This document shows positions 13,781-21,895 of a stretch of 64,000 bases of DNA, piece after piece. The DNA comes from an uncultured Lachnospiraceae bacterium (GTDB lineage: Bacteria > Bacillota > Clostridia > Lachnospirales > Lachnospiraceae). Below the pieces are notes generated by a model. It was not told the DNA's origin, did no database searches, and was given only the letters and a program-made list of their open reading frames with translations. How positions within the stretch are numbered: position 1 is the stretch's first letter; each line of letters opens with the position of its first letter. The DNA is taken from the NCBI GenBank assembly GCA_910578795.1, contig CAJTSD010000005.1, positions 62,001 through 126,000 on the forward strand, in the 5' to 3' direction. The position numbers and the translations under genes are program-made.

Positions 13781-14806
13781 ATGGATTACAAAAATGCAGG
13801 TGTGGATATTGAAGCCGGCTACAAGTCAGTGGAATTGATGAAAAAGTATGTTCAGGAAACCATGCGCCCCGAGGTGCTTGGTGGAATTGGCGGATTTTCA
13901 GGGGCATTTTCACTGGATAAGATAAAACAAATGGAAAAACCGACACTTGTGTCAGGAACGGACGGCGTCGGTACAAAGATTAAGCTTGCATTTTTGATGG
14001 ACAAGCATGATACGGTCGGCATTGACTGCGTGGCGATGTGTGTGAATGATATTGCGTGCGCGGGCGGTGAGCCGTTGTTTTTCCTTGATTATATTGCGTG
14101 TGGAAAGAATGAGCCGGAAAAAATTGCGACGATTGTAAAGGGCGTGGCGGAAGGCTGTAAGCAGTGCGGTGCAGCGCTCATTGGCGGTGAAACGGCGGAA
14201 CATCCCGGACTGATGCCGGAGGATGAGTACGATCTTGCAGGCTTTGCGGTCGGCGTGGTTGATGAGAAGAATTTGATTACGGGTAAGGATTTAAAGGCGG
14301 GTGACATGCTGATTGGTATTGCGTCAAGCGGTGTGCACAGCAACGGATTTTCGCTGGTCAGAAAAGTATTTGAGATGACAAAGGAGAGCCTTGATACATA
14401 CTATGATGTGCTTGGAAAGACGCTTGGCGAGGCGCTCATTGAGCCTACAAGGATATATGTCAGGGCATTAAAGGAAATCAAGGACGCAGGTGTAACAGTC
14501 AAGGCGTGCAGCCATATTACAGGCGGCGGCTTTTATGAGAATATTCCAAGGATGCTTCCTGACGGTGTAAAAGCAGTGGTAAAGAAGGATAGTTATGAAG
14601 TTCCTGCTATTTTCAAGTTGCTGCAGGAAAAGGGCGGCATTGAAGAACAGATGATGTACAATACGTATAATATGGGACTTGGAATGATTGTGGCAGTGGA
14701 TGCTGCGGATGTTGATAAGACAATGAAGGCGATTGCGGCAGCGGGTGAAAAGTGCTACGTGGTTGGTGATATTCAGGATGGTCAAAAGGGAGTGGCGTTA
14801 TGCTAA
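13781..14806 (+). CDS. purM: Phosphoribosylformylglycinamidine cyclo-ligase (AIR synthetase)
   Basis: 341 aa, standard length. Signatures: DYKNAGVDIEAGYKSVELMK at the start, SGTDGVGTKIKLAF near residue 52, GGETAEHPGLMP near 138, and ITGGGFYENIPRMLP near 246. It converts FGAM to AIR with ATP. It starts 22 bp after purE behind GGAGG and overlaps purN by 7 nt, so translation of the two is probably coupled. Confidence 0.97.
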   Translation: MDYKNAGVDIEAGYKSVELMKKYVQETMRPEVLGGIGGFSGAFSLDKIKQMEKPTLVSGTDGVGTKIKLAFLMDKHDTVGIDCVAMCVNDIACAGGEPLFFLDYIACGKNEPEKIATIVKGVAEGCKQCGAALIGGETAEHPGLMPEDEYDLAGFAVGVVDEKNLITGKDLKAGDMLIGIASSGVHSNGFSLVRKVFEMTKESLDTYYDVLGKTLGEALIEPTRIYVRALKEIKDAGVTVKACSHITGGGFYENIPRMLPDGVKAVVKKDSYEVPAIFKLLQEKGGIEEQMMYNTYNMGLGMIVAVDAADVDKTMKAIAAAGEKCYVVGDIQDGQKGVALC

Positions 14807-15411
14807 GAATATGCGTGTGTGTATCGGGCGGCGGCACAAATTTACAGGCAATTATGGATGCCATTGACGCGGGAACCATTACAAACGCTGAGATTGTGCA
14901 GGTAATCAGCAACAATAAAAACGCGTTTGCACTGGAGCGTGCAAGAAATAAAGGAATTGCGGCAAAAGCGGTTTCTCCCAAGGATTTTGAAAACAGGGAG
15001 CTTTTTAATGAGGCGTTTTTGGCATGTCTTGACGCGGTCAATCCCGATTTGATTGTATTGGCAGGATTTTTGGTGGTGATTCCTCCTGCAATGATTGAAA
15101 AGTATGAGGGACGCATTATCAACATTCATCCGTCGCTCATTCCGTCGTTTTGCGGGAAAGGTTTTTATGGTTTAAAGGTACATGAGGCGGCGCTTGCACG
15201 CGGTGTTAAGGTAACAGGCGCTACGGTGCATTTTGTTGACGCAGGGACGGATACCGGTCCGATTATTTTACAAAAGGCGGTGGAGGTGCTGCCTGACGAT
15301 ACGCCCCAAACACTGCAAAGACGTGTTATGGAGCAGGCTGAGTGGCAGATTTTGCCGCAGGCGATAGACATGATTGCAAACGGAAAAAAGGTTGAAAAAG
15401 AAGGAGTATAG
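14800..15411 (+). CDS. purN: Phosphoribosylglycinamide formyltransferase
   Basis: 203 aa. The start CVCVSGGGTNLQAIMDAI matches GAR transformylase. The catalytic region is NIHPSLIPSFCGKGFYG near residue 109, with the DTGPIILQ aspartate motif near 151. Uses 10-formyl-THF to formylate GAR. The lysine-glycine insertion FCGKGFYG is the form common in clostridial enzymes. Overlaps purM and is followed 6 bp later by purD. Confidence 0.96.
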   Translation: MLRICVCVSGGGTNLQAIMDAIDAGTITNAEIVQVISNNKNAFALERARNKGIAAKAVSPKDFENRELFNEAFLACLDAVNPDLIVLAGFLVVIPPAMIEKYEGRIINIHPSLIPSFCGKGFYGLKVHEAALARGVKVTGATVHFVDAGTDTGPIILQKAVEVLPDDTPQTLQRRVMEQAEWQILPQAIDMIANGKKVEKEGV

Positions 15412-15417
15412 TAAGGA

Positions 15418-16692
15418 ATGAAAATTTTAATTGTAGGAAGCGGCGGAAGGGAACATGCAATTGCTGCAAGTGTGGCAAAAAGCCCGAAGGCAGATAAGAT
15501 ATACTGTGCGCCCGGAAACGCTGGTATCGGGCAGATTGCGCAGTGTGTGCCAATCGGTGCGATGGAGTTTGATAAATTAGTAACATTCGCCAAGGAGAAT
15601 GCGATTGATCTCACCATTGTCGGTATGGATGACCCGCTTGTGGGCGGCATTGTGGATGTTTTTGAGGCGGAGGGCTTAAGGATTTTTGGACCAAGAAAGA
15701 ATGCGGCAATCCTTGAAGGCTCTAAGGCATTTTCAAAAGACCTGATGAAAAAATACAATATTCCTACGGCTGCATATGAGAATTTTGACGATGCGCAGGA
15801 GGCGCTTGCGTATTTGGAAACGGCGGATTTTCCGATTGTCTTAAAAGCAGACGGACTTGCGCTTGGTAAGGGCGTTCTGATTTGCAATACCTTGGAGGAG
15901 GCAAAGGACGGGGTGAAGTCCATCATGCTTGACAAGCAGTTTGGAACTGCAGGAAACCGTATGGTCATAGAGGAGTTTATGACAGGGCGGGAAGTTTCCG
16001 TGCTGTCCTATGTCGATGGGAAGACCATCAAGACAATGACCTCGGCGCAGGACCATAAGCGCGCGAAGGACGGCGACCAAGGGTTGAATACGGGCGGAAT
16101 GGGGACGTTTTCGCCAAGTCCGTTTTATACGGAAGAAGTGGATAAATTTTGCAAGGAACATATTTATCAGGCGACGGTTGACGCGATGGCAGCGGAAGGC
16201 AGGGAGTTTAAGGGAATTATCTTTTTTGGACTGATGCTGACGCCAAAGGGACCGAAGGTATTGGAATACAATGCGCGTTTCGGTGATCCGGAGGCGCAGG
16301 TGGTGCTTCCGCGCATGAAAAATGATATTATAGACGTGGTTGAGGCGTGCATTGACGGAACGCTTGACAAGATTGAGTTGGCGTTTGAGGACAATGCGGC
16401 AGTCTGTGTTGTACTTGCAAGTGACGGGTATCCCATAAAGTATGAAAAGGGATTGGAAATCAGGGGACTGGAGCAGTTTGAGGGAAAAGACGGTTACTAC
16501 TGTTTCCACGCGGGAACGAAGCTTGACGAGAATGGCAGGTTTGTTACAAATGGGGGACGTGTGCTTGGCGTGACGGCAAAGGGCGCCGACTTAAAGGAAG
16601 CACGCGAAAATGCCTATGAGGCAACAAAGTGGATTGATTTTGACAATAAGTACATGAGAAACGATATTGGAAAAGCAATTTACGAGGCGTAG
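15418..16692 (+). CDS. purD: Phosphoribosylamine-glycine ligase
   Basis: 424 aa, full length. ATP-grasp enzyme joining glycine to phosphoribosylamine. N-terminal KILIVGSGGREHAIA, GPRKNAAILEGSKAFSKDLM near 86, VLKADGLALGKGV near 141, and EYNARFGDPEAQVVLPR near 281. It closes the purine cluster. No terminator separates it from the next gene, which starts 47 bp on with its own GGAGG. Confidence 0.97.
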   Translation: MKILIVGSGGREHAIAASVAKSPKADKIYCAPGNAGIGQIAQCVPIGAMEFDKLVTFAKENAIDLTIVGMDDPLVGGIVDVFEAEGLRIFGPRKNAAILEGSKAFSKDLMKKYNIPTAAYENFDDAQEALAYLETADFPIVLKADGLALGKGVLICNTLEEAKDGVKSIMLDKQFGTAGNRMVIEEFMTGREVSVLSYVDGKTIKTMTSAQDHKRAKDGDQGLNTGGMGTFSPSPFYTEEVDKFCKEHIYQATVDAMAAEGREFKGIIFFGLMLTPKGPKVLEYNARFGDPEAQVVLPRMKNDIIDVVEACIDGTLDKIELAFEDNAAVCVVLASDGYPIKYEKGLEIRGLEQFEGKDGYYCFHAGTKLDENGRFVTNGGRVLGVTAKGADLKEARENAYEATKWIDFDNKYMRNDIGKAIYEA

Positions 16693-16739
16693 TATAAAAA
16701 CGGATTAATATACGGGTAAGCAAAAGAAGGAGGATTACA

Positions 16740-18311
16740 ATGAAAAACAGGAGAAGAAACGTGAAACGTGTCTTTGCGGCACTGTTGTTCTGCTTGGCAT
16801 TGAGCACGGCGTTGGTGTGTCTTGCAGATGAGAAGGGCACGGTTTCGGTGGCGAGTGCCAAAATCAGGGAGAAGGCGGATGCGTCAAGCAAGCAGCTCGG
16901 AAGTGTTGCACAGGGTGGTAATGTGGATATTATCGGTGAGACTACAGGGACGGACGGAAAAAAGTGGTATCAGGTGTATGTTGATGCGAACACGAAAGGC
17001 TTTATCCGTGCTGACTTAATCAACAGAAGCGGTTCCGGTTCCCTGCCCACAGTGGATGGTTCCGCAAACACAGGCAGTACGGGCGCAGAAACGATAACAA
17101 CAGATGCCGGCGGGGCGTCTGAGAACGTTACGGCAATAGAAGCAAAAGCCGCTACTGTAAAAAGCAACAGCGTCAATGTCAGAAAAAGCGCTTCAACAAA
17201 CAGCGCCAGCATTGCTACGGTAAGGAACGGTGTTATCCTGACAGTAACAGGTGAGACGACGGGATCGGATGGAAAAAAATGGTATCAGGTGTCCTTTAAG
17301 CATAATGATAAGAACATTCAGGGCTTTATTCGTGCGGATTTGGTAACGTTCGACAATCTTCCGGCAGATGCGGCGATTTCCACAGAGATTACCGGTTCGG
17401 AGAATGCGGAGGGGCAGACTGAGCCGCAGGAAGCTGAACCACAGGAGCCGGAGGAACCAAAGCAGGATAATAATTCCGGTTCGGATGAATATGCGGGCAT
17501 TATCTATATGAATGTTGAGGAAGAGCCGTATATCATTCCGGGATTTGAGCTTGTGTCGCTTGACTGGAATAATCAGAAGATAAAAGCGTACAGAAACGGA
17601 GCGTTTTTCATTGTGTATGCACAGAAGCAGAACGGTGATGAGGGCTGGTATCTTCTTGACAGGGAGAATAACGTATATCAAAGATATCCGTATACAGCGG
17701 AGAATGTCACGGTTCCAAGTGCGAGTGCTTTGAGCGGAAACCTTGTTCCGATGATTGCAATGGGTATTGTCATTGTTATTATGCTTGTAATAATTTTGAT
17801 ATTATTTGCAAAGTTAAAGGGAAAAGACGGATATTATGAAGAGTATGATGAGGATGACGATTATTCGGATGATGATATAGAAGATATCGATGATGATATG
17901 GACGATGAGCCTGCACCGCAGCCAGTGCGTCGTCCGGCACCGCAGAATGCGGTGAGACAGCCGTCCCGCCGTCCGGTACAACAAGGGGGAGGACAGCCTC
18001 GCCGTCCGGCGCCGCAGGGGCAAAACGGAGTGCCGCAGGGACAAGGGGGACAGCCTCGCCGCCCGGCGCCGCAGGGACAAAGCGGAGTGCCGCAGGGACA
18101 AGGGGGACAGCCCCGTCGTCCGGTACCGCAAGGGCAGAATGGACAGCCTCGCCGTCCGGCGCCGCAGGGGCAAAATGGACAACCGCAGGGACAGAGAAGA
18201 CCAAATGCGCAAACGAATCGTCCGCCACAGAATGTGCCGCAGCAACGTGGACAAAAGGCAAAAAGTATGCTCGCGAATGATGAGGACGATATGGACTTCA
18301 TTGATATTTAA
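16740..18311 (+). CDS. Membrane-anchored protein with two SH3b domains and a low-complexity cytoplasmic tail
   Basis: 523 aa. An N-terminal hydrophobic segment (residues 11-28) precedes two bacterial SH3 domains at about 32-100 and 137-205, each with a G(T/S)DGKKWYQV core. A Pro/Glu-rich linker and one transmembrane helix near 335-358 follow. The rest should be cytoplasmic: an acidic stretch (about 361-393, mostly D/E), then an Arg/Pro/Gln/Gly repeat region built on RRPAPQGQ, and an acidic end DEDDMDFIDI. SH3b domains commonly bind cell-wall peptides, so it may link wall sensing to something inside. No catalytic domain is visible. Confidence 0.8.
   Translation: MKNRRRNVKRVFAALLFCLALSTALVCLADEKGTVSVASAKIREKADASSKQLGSVAQGGNVDIIGETTGTDGKKWYQVYVDANTKGFIRADLINRSGSGSLPTVDGSANTGSTGAETITTDAGGASENVTAIEAKAATVKSNSVNVRKSASTNSASIATVRNGVILTVTGETTGSDGKKWYQVSFKHNDKNIQGFIRADLVTFDNLPADAAISTEITGSENAEGQTEPQEAEPQEPEEPKQDNNSGSDEYAGIIYMNVEEEPYIIPGFELVSLDWNNQKIKAYRNGAFFIVYAQKQNGDEGWYLLDRENNVYQRYPYTAENVTVPSASALSGNLVPMIAMGIVIVIMLVIILILFAKLKGKDGYYEEYDEDDDYSDDDIEDIDDDMDDEPAPQPVRRPAPQNAVRQPSRRPVQQGGGQPRRPAPQGQNGVPQGQGGQPRRPAPQGQSGVPQGQGGQPRRPVPQGQNGQPRRPAPQGQNGQPQGQRRPNAQTNRPPQNVPQQRGQKAKSMLANDEDDMDFIDI
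17935..18210 (+). repeat. In-frame tandem repeats encoding the Pro/Arg/Gln/Gly tail
   Basis: Variants of a CGTCCGGCGCCGCAGGG-type block and of GGACAAGGGGGACAGCC recur with a longest period of about 54 bp, all in the reading frame of the SH3b protein. The repeat length is a multiple of three, so copy changes keep the frame. Confidence 0.75.
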
Positions 18312-18330
18312 TTTTTTATAATATAACTGG

Positions 18331-18358
18331 AAAAGCGTGTGCTTGTGCGCACGCTTTT
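18331..18358 (+). terminator. Intrinsic terminator after the SH3b gene
   Basis: AAAAGCGTGTGC (18331-18342), TTGT loop, GCGCACGCTTTT (18347-18358). Confidence 0.8.
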
Positions 18359-18392
18359 GTCGATTACGAACAAAGACAAGGAGTGAGGAAAT

Positions 18393-18953
18393 ATGCAATT
18401 TAAAGAAATCCGGAAAAAAGAAGAAGGGAAATTTATTACACGTTATGATATTGCCTATGAAACAGTTGACAAAAAAGAAAAAATTTATGAGATCATAAGC
18501 CGGAATAAGTCATTGGATACACTGGAAGCTTTAAACGGAAAGAAACCGGATTCGGTGGTGATTATTGCGACGGATGAAAGCGGAGAAAGGCTTTTGATTA
18601 ATAAGGAGTTCCGTATGGCGGTAGGCGACTGGGTCTATAATTTTCCGGCAGGTCTTATTGATGCGGGCGAGGAGCCGTTTGAAAGTGCAAAACGCGAATT
18701 GTGGGAGGAAACAGGACTTGAACTGTATGAAATTGACGATTTTATTGGACCAAGCTATAGTGCTGTCGGATTTAGCAATGAAATTAATGTGTGTGTGGTA
18801 GGAAAGGCGAGAGGGGAATTTCGTGAAAGCACATCGACAGTGGAAGAAATTGAACCGAAGTGGTGCAGTAAAGAAGAACTCAAAGAGCTGTTGGACACGG
18901 CGCGTTTTGCTGCCAGAACGCAGGCATACTGTTATTTATGGTCGAAATCGTGA
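18393..18953 (+). CDS. NUDIX hydrolase, ADP-ribose pyrophosphatase-like
   Basis: 186 aa. A complete Nudix box lies near residues 87-110: G(x5)E(x7)RELWEETGLE. The following IDDFIGPSYSAVGFSNEIN region resembles ADP-sugar pyrophosphatases, which hydrolyse ADP-ribose to AMP and ribose-5-phosphate. It begins at ATG 18393 behind AAGGAG. Substrate is inferred from the subfamily look; a sugar-nucleotide or coenzyme-A relative remains possible. Confidence 0.85.
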   Translation: MQFKEIRKKEEGKFITRYDIAYETVDKKEKIYEIISRNKSLDTLEALNGKKPDSVVIIATDESGERLLINKEFRMAVGDWVYNFPAGLIDAGEEPFESAKRELWEETGLELYEIDDFIGPSYSAVGFSNEINVCVVGKARGEFRESTSTVEEIEPKWCSKEELKELLDTARFAARTQAYCYLWSKS

Positions 18954-18998
18954 CCTTTGTATCTTTTTTTATACATTGGAAAAATATACAAAAAACAG

Positions 18999-19027
18999 TT
19001 GACAGAACTATGCATAAGTGATATATT
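18999..19027 (+). promoter_or_regulatory. Promoter of metQ-like gene
   Basis: TTGACA (18999-19004), 17 bp, TATATT (19022-19027), one of the best matches in the window. Confidence 0.78.
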
Positions 19028-19036
19028 CTTTTCATA

Positions 19037-19053
19037 CCTACTAAACAGGTAGG
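19037..19053 (+). promoter_or_regulatory. Putative operator at the metQ start site
   Basis: Inverted repeat CCTAC (19037-19041), 7-nt spacer, GTAGG (19049-19053), lying just after the -10 box, where a repressor would block initiation. No SAM riboswitch or T-box is visible in this leader, so methionine or sulfur control would have to act through such a site. Confidence 0.45.
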
Positions 19054-19092
19054 AATTAATGGGCAGAAAAGGATGAATAGGAGGATAAGATT

Positions 19093-20022
19093 ATGAAAAA
19101 TCAGGTAACAAAAAAAGTATTTGCGTTTATGACTGCATCAATATTGTCAGTTGGTCTGATTGCAGGCTGTGGTTCGTCAAATGGTTCAGACGCAGAACCC
19201 GCTGCGAATCCGGTAGAGCCGGCGCAGTCTGCAGAGAGTGCAGCAGGCACAGAGCAGGAAACGCCGGAAACAACAGCGGCGGAAAATAAGGGAACAATCA
19301 CAGTAGCTGCATCTGCAACACCGCATGCAGAAATTTTGGAGCAGGCGGCTCCCATTCTTGCCGAGCAGGGCTGGACGCTTGACGTGACCATATTTGACGA
19401 TTATATTTTACCGAACAATGTGGTAGAGAGCGAGGAGTTTAATGCAAATTATTTCCAGCATATTCCTTATCTGAACAGCTTTAATGAGGAGCAGGGTACG
19501 CATCTTGTAAATGCAGGAGGCATTCATTATGAGCCGTTTGGAATTTATCCCGGTACCAAGTCAGACCTAAGCGAGCTTGCAGACGGTGATACGGTGGCAG
19601 TTCCGAATGATACGACAAACGAGGCAAGAGCATTGCTCCTTTTGGAGGCAAACGGCGTACTGACATTGAAGGAAGGCGCAGGCTTGGAGGCAACAGTTAA
19701 CGATATCGAAGAAAAGAAGGTTGACGTAGAAATCCTTGAACTGGAAGCAGCACAGGTTGCACGCGTAAAGGATGAGGTTGCATTTGTTGTATTGAACGGT
19801 AATTATGCGTTGCAGGCAGGCTTCTCGGTAGCAAATGATTCTGTTGCATATGAAACTTCTGATTCTGAGGCGGCAAAAACATATGTAAATGTCATTGCGG
19901 TGAAAGAAGGACATGAGGAAGATGAGGGGATTAAGGCGCTTGTAGAAGTATTGAAGTCAGATGAGATTAAGCAGTATATTAATGATACATATGACGGGGC
20001 GGTTATTCCGTTTGAAGAGTAG
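19093..20022 (+). CDS. metQ: MetQ/NlpA-family methionine-binding lipoprotein
   Basis: 309 aa. Lipoprotein signal with lipobox ending at Cys26 (GLIAGC), a Ser/Ala/Glu linker, then an NLPA-type periplasmic binding fold: ITVAASATPHAEILEQAAPILAEQGW, then FDDYILPNNVVESEEFNANYFQHIPYL. Anchored to the outer face of the membrane, it would deliver methionine to MetI-MetN. Neither ABC component is in the window, and hairpin 20054-20087 ends the unit, so it is transcribed alone. Confidence 0.9.
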   Translation: MKNQVTKKVFAFMTASILSVGLIAGCGSSNGSDAEPAANPVEPAQSAESAAGTEQETPETTAAENKGTITVAASATPHAEILEQAAPILAEQGWTLDVTIFDDYILPNNVVESEEFNANYFQHIPYLNSFNEEQGTHLVNAGGIHYEPFGIYPGTKSDLSELADGDTVAVPNDTTNEARALLLLEANGVLTLKEGAGLEATVNDIEEKKVDVEILELEAAQVARVKDEVAFVVLNGNYALQAGFSVANDSVAYETSDSEAAKTYVNVIAVKEGHEEDEGIKALVEVLKSDEIKQYINDTYDGAVIPFEE

Positions 20023-20053
20023 TTTATAAAGTGTTTTCAATCAATAGTTGGTT

Positions 20054-20087
20054 AGAGAGGCTGTTACAATTTTGCAACAGCCTCTCT
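20054..20087 (+). terminator. Hairpin after metQ
   Basis: AGAGAGGCTGTT (20054-20065) pairs perfectly with AACAGCCTCTCT (20076-20087). The T-run after it is poor (GCTTTG). Confidence 0.65.
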
Positions 20088-20188
20088 GCTTTGAAACAAA
20101 AAAATTGCTATCCCGGTAAAATAGTGTTAAACTGAAAAGGATGATTCCGAGTATGCGCACATAGCTACAGAACAGAGAAAGGCAGCCG

Positions 20189-21106
20189 ATGACTATGGAT
20201 GAAAATATGACACAGGTGTCAGAAAATGGGAAAGAGTATCTCGATATTGAGCAGGATTTACGAAAGCGTCACAGAAAGAAATTATGGTGCAGGTTTACAA
20301 AGGCAATACGCGATTATGATCTTGTACAGGAAGGGGATAAAATCGCAGTCTGTATATCAGGGGGAAAGGATTCCATGCTGATGGCAAAGCTCTTTCAGGA
20401 GCTAAAGCGCCATAATAAATTTGATTTTGACTTGGTATTTTTGGTGATGGATCCGGGCTATATACCGGAAAACAGAAAGCTGATTGAGAGCAATGCAAAG
20501 CGGCTTAATATACCGATTACGATATTTGAAACCGATATTTTTGAGTCGGTCTATCATATTGAAAATTCGCCGTGCTATCTGTGTGCGCGTATGCGGCGCG
20601 GGTATCTCTATAGCAGGGCACACGCGCTTGGCTGCAATAAAATTGCGCTTGGACACCACTTTGACGATGTGATTGAAACGATTTTGATGGGAATGCTCTA
20701 CGGGGGACAGGTGCAGACTATGATGCCAAAGCTTCACAGCACAAATTTTGAGGGCATGGAGCTGATTCGTCCGATGTATTTAATCCGGGAGGAAAGCATC
20801 AAGGCGTGGCGTGATTATCATAACCTGACATTTTTACAATGCGCGTGCAGGTTTACACAAAACAGCGTGTTTGTCAATGAATATGAAAATGCTTCCAAAC
20901 GAAAAGAAATTAAGCAGCTGATTAAACAACTCAAAAAGGTCAATCCGTTTGTGGAGAACAATATTTTTAAAAGCGTGGAGAATGTGAATTTAAGTACGGT
21001 GATTGCCTATAAGCAGAACGGTATCAGGCACCATTTTTTGGATGATTATGCGGATCAAAAACCGGAGGTTTGGACGCGGGAGAACGGGGGCGCTTCTTTT
21101 GAGTAA
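20189..21106 (+). CDS. TtcA-family tRNA 2-thiocytidine-type thiolase
   Basis: 305 aa PP-loop ATPase. The nucleotide loop SGGKDSMLM is near residue 58, a CxxC pair in CYLCARMRRGYLY near 128, and a further Cys pair in LQCACRFTQN near 215, consistent with the 4Fe-4S cluster of TtcA proteins. TtcA adenylates and thiolates cytidine 32 in tRNA. The Firmicute relatives are less studied, so the exact tRNA position is inference. The end overlaps the possible TTG start of the next gene. Confidence 0.85.
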   Translation: MTMDENMTQVSENGKEYLDIEQDLRKRHRKKLWCRFTKAIRDYDLVQEGDKIAVCISGGKDSMLMAKLFQELKRHNKFDFDLVFLVMDPGYIPENRKLIESNAKRLNIPITIFETDIFESVYHIENSPCYLCARMRRGYLYSRAHALGCNKIALGHHFDDVIETILMGMLYGGQVQTMMPKLHSTNFEGMELIRPMYLIREESIKAWRDYHNLTFLQCACRFTQNSVFVNEYENASKRKEIKQLIKQLKKVNPFVENNIFKSVENVNLSTVIAYKQNGIRHHFLDDYADQKPEVWTRENGGASFE

Positions 21107-21107
21107 T

Positions 21108-21839
21108 ATGGATCACGCGTTTTCAAGGACTGCCCTTCTTGTGGGCGATGAGGGAATGGAAAAGCTAAGACGCGCAAAGGTTGCCGTGTTTGGTGTGGGC
21201 GGCGTGGGAGGATATGTCGTGGAAGCGCTTGCACGCAGTGGAATCGGCGCATTAGAGCTGATTGACAACGACAAGGTAAGTCTGACCAATATCAACCGTC
21301 AGATTATCGCTGCGCACAGTACCATCGGACGTTATAAGGTAGATGTGGCAAAAGAGCGTATTTTGGACATTAATCCTGCGGCAGCAGTCAGTACGTATAA
21401 AACATTTTATTTGCCCGAAACGGCATGGGAATTCAATTTTTATGACTACGATTATGTTGTGGACGCAATTGACACGGTGACAGGGAAAATTGCGCTTGTC
21501 ATGCAGGCGAAGAGTACACACACGCCTATTATATCTTCAATGGGCGCGGGAAACAAGCTGGATGCATCTGCGTTTCGGGTGGCGGATCTTTATGAAACAA
21601 GCGTCTGTCCGCTTGCAAAGGTTATGCGTAGGGAGTTGAAAAAAAGAGGTGTTACAAAGCTTAAGGTGGTGTATTCGCAGGAAAAGCCGCTGATTCCAAA
21701 ACCTGATACAGCCGCCGCAAATGAAAATGACACGGATGCCAGAAAAAGACAGATACCGGGCAGCATTTCCTTTGTCCCTTCTGTTGCAGGACTGATCATT
21801 GCAGGGGAAGTCATAAAGGATATTATTGGAGAAAAGTGA
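21108..21839 (+). CDS. tcdA: tRNA threonylcarbamoyladenosine dehydratase
   Basis: 243 aa. E1/ThiF-like fold: FSRTALLVGDEGMEKL, nucleotide loop GVGGVGGYV near residue 25, LIDNDKVSLTNINRQI near 48. TcdA cyclises t6A37 in tRNA using ATP. ATG 21108 is chosen. The in-frame TTG at 21099, better spaced from GGGGGCG, would overlap the stop of the upstream tRNA-modification gene and couple the two. Its partner csdL-type genes are not present. Confidence 0.9.
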   Translation: MDHAFSRTALLVGDEGMEKLRRAKVAVFGVGGVGGYVVEALARSGIGALELIDNDKVSLTNINRQIIAAHSTIGRYKVDVAKERILDINPAAAVSTYKTFYLPETAWEFNFYDYDYVVDAIDTVTGKIALVMQAKSTHTPIISSMGAGNKLDASAFRVADLYETSVCPLAKVMRRELKKRGVTKLKVVYSQEKPLIPKPDTAAANENDTDARKRQIPGSISFVPSVAGLIIAGEVIKDIIGEK

Positions 21840-21895
21840 CACAAATGTCATAAATATGAACACATAAATTTGCAGACAGGGAAAGGAGCAATGAA

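Noticed and set aside
15165..15968. 267-codon minus-strand frame across purN and purD
   Set aside because: Antisense shadow of two well-conserved enzymes; Ser/Ala/Pro-rich composition typical of reverse-strand translation.
17935..18210. CRISPR-like repetition
   Set aside because: Repeats are in frame, adjacent without unique spacers, and encode the Pro/Gln/Arg tail.
17779..18398. Minus-strand frames rich in Cys/Gly or Leu/Arg over the repeat region
   Set aside because: They result from the low-complexity repeats of the SH3b protein read in reverse.
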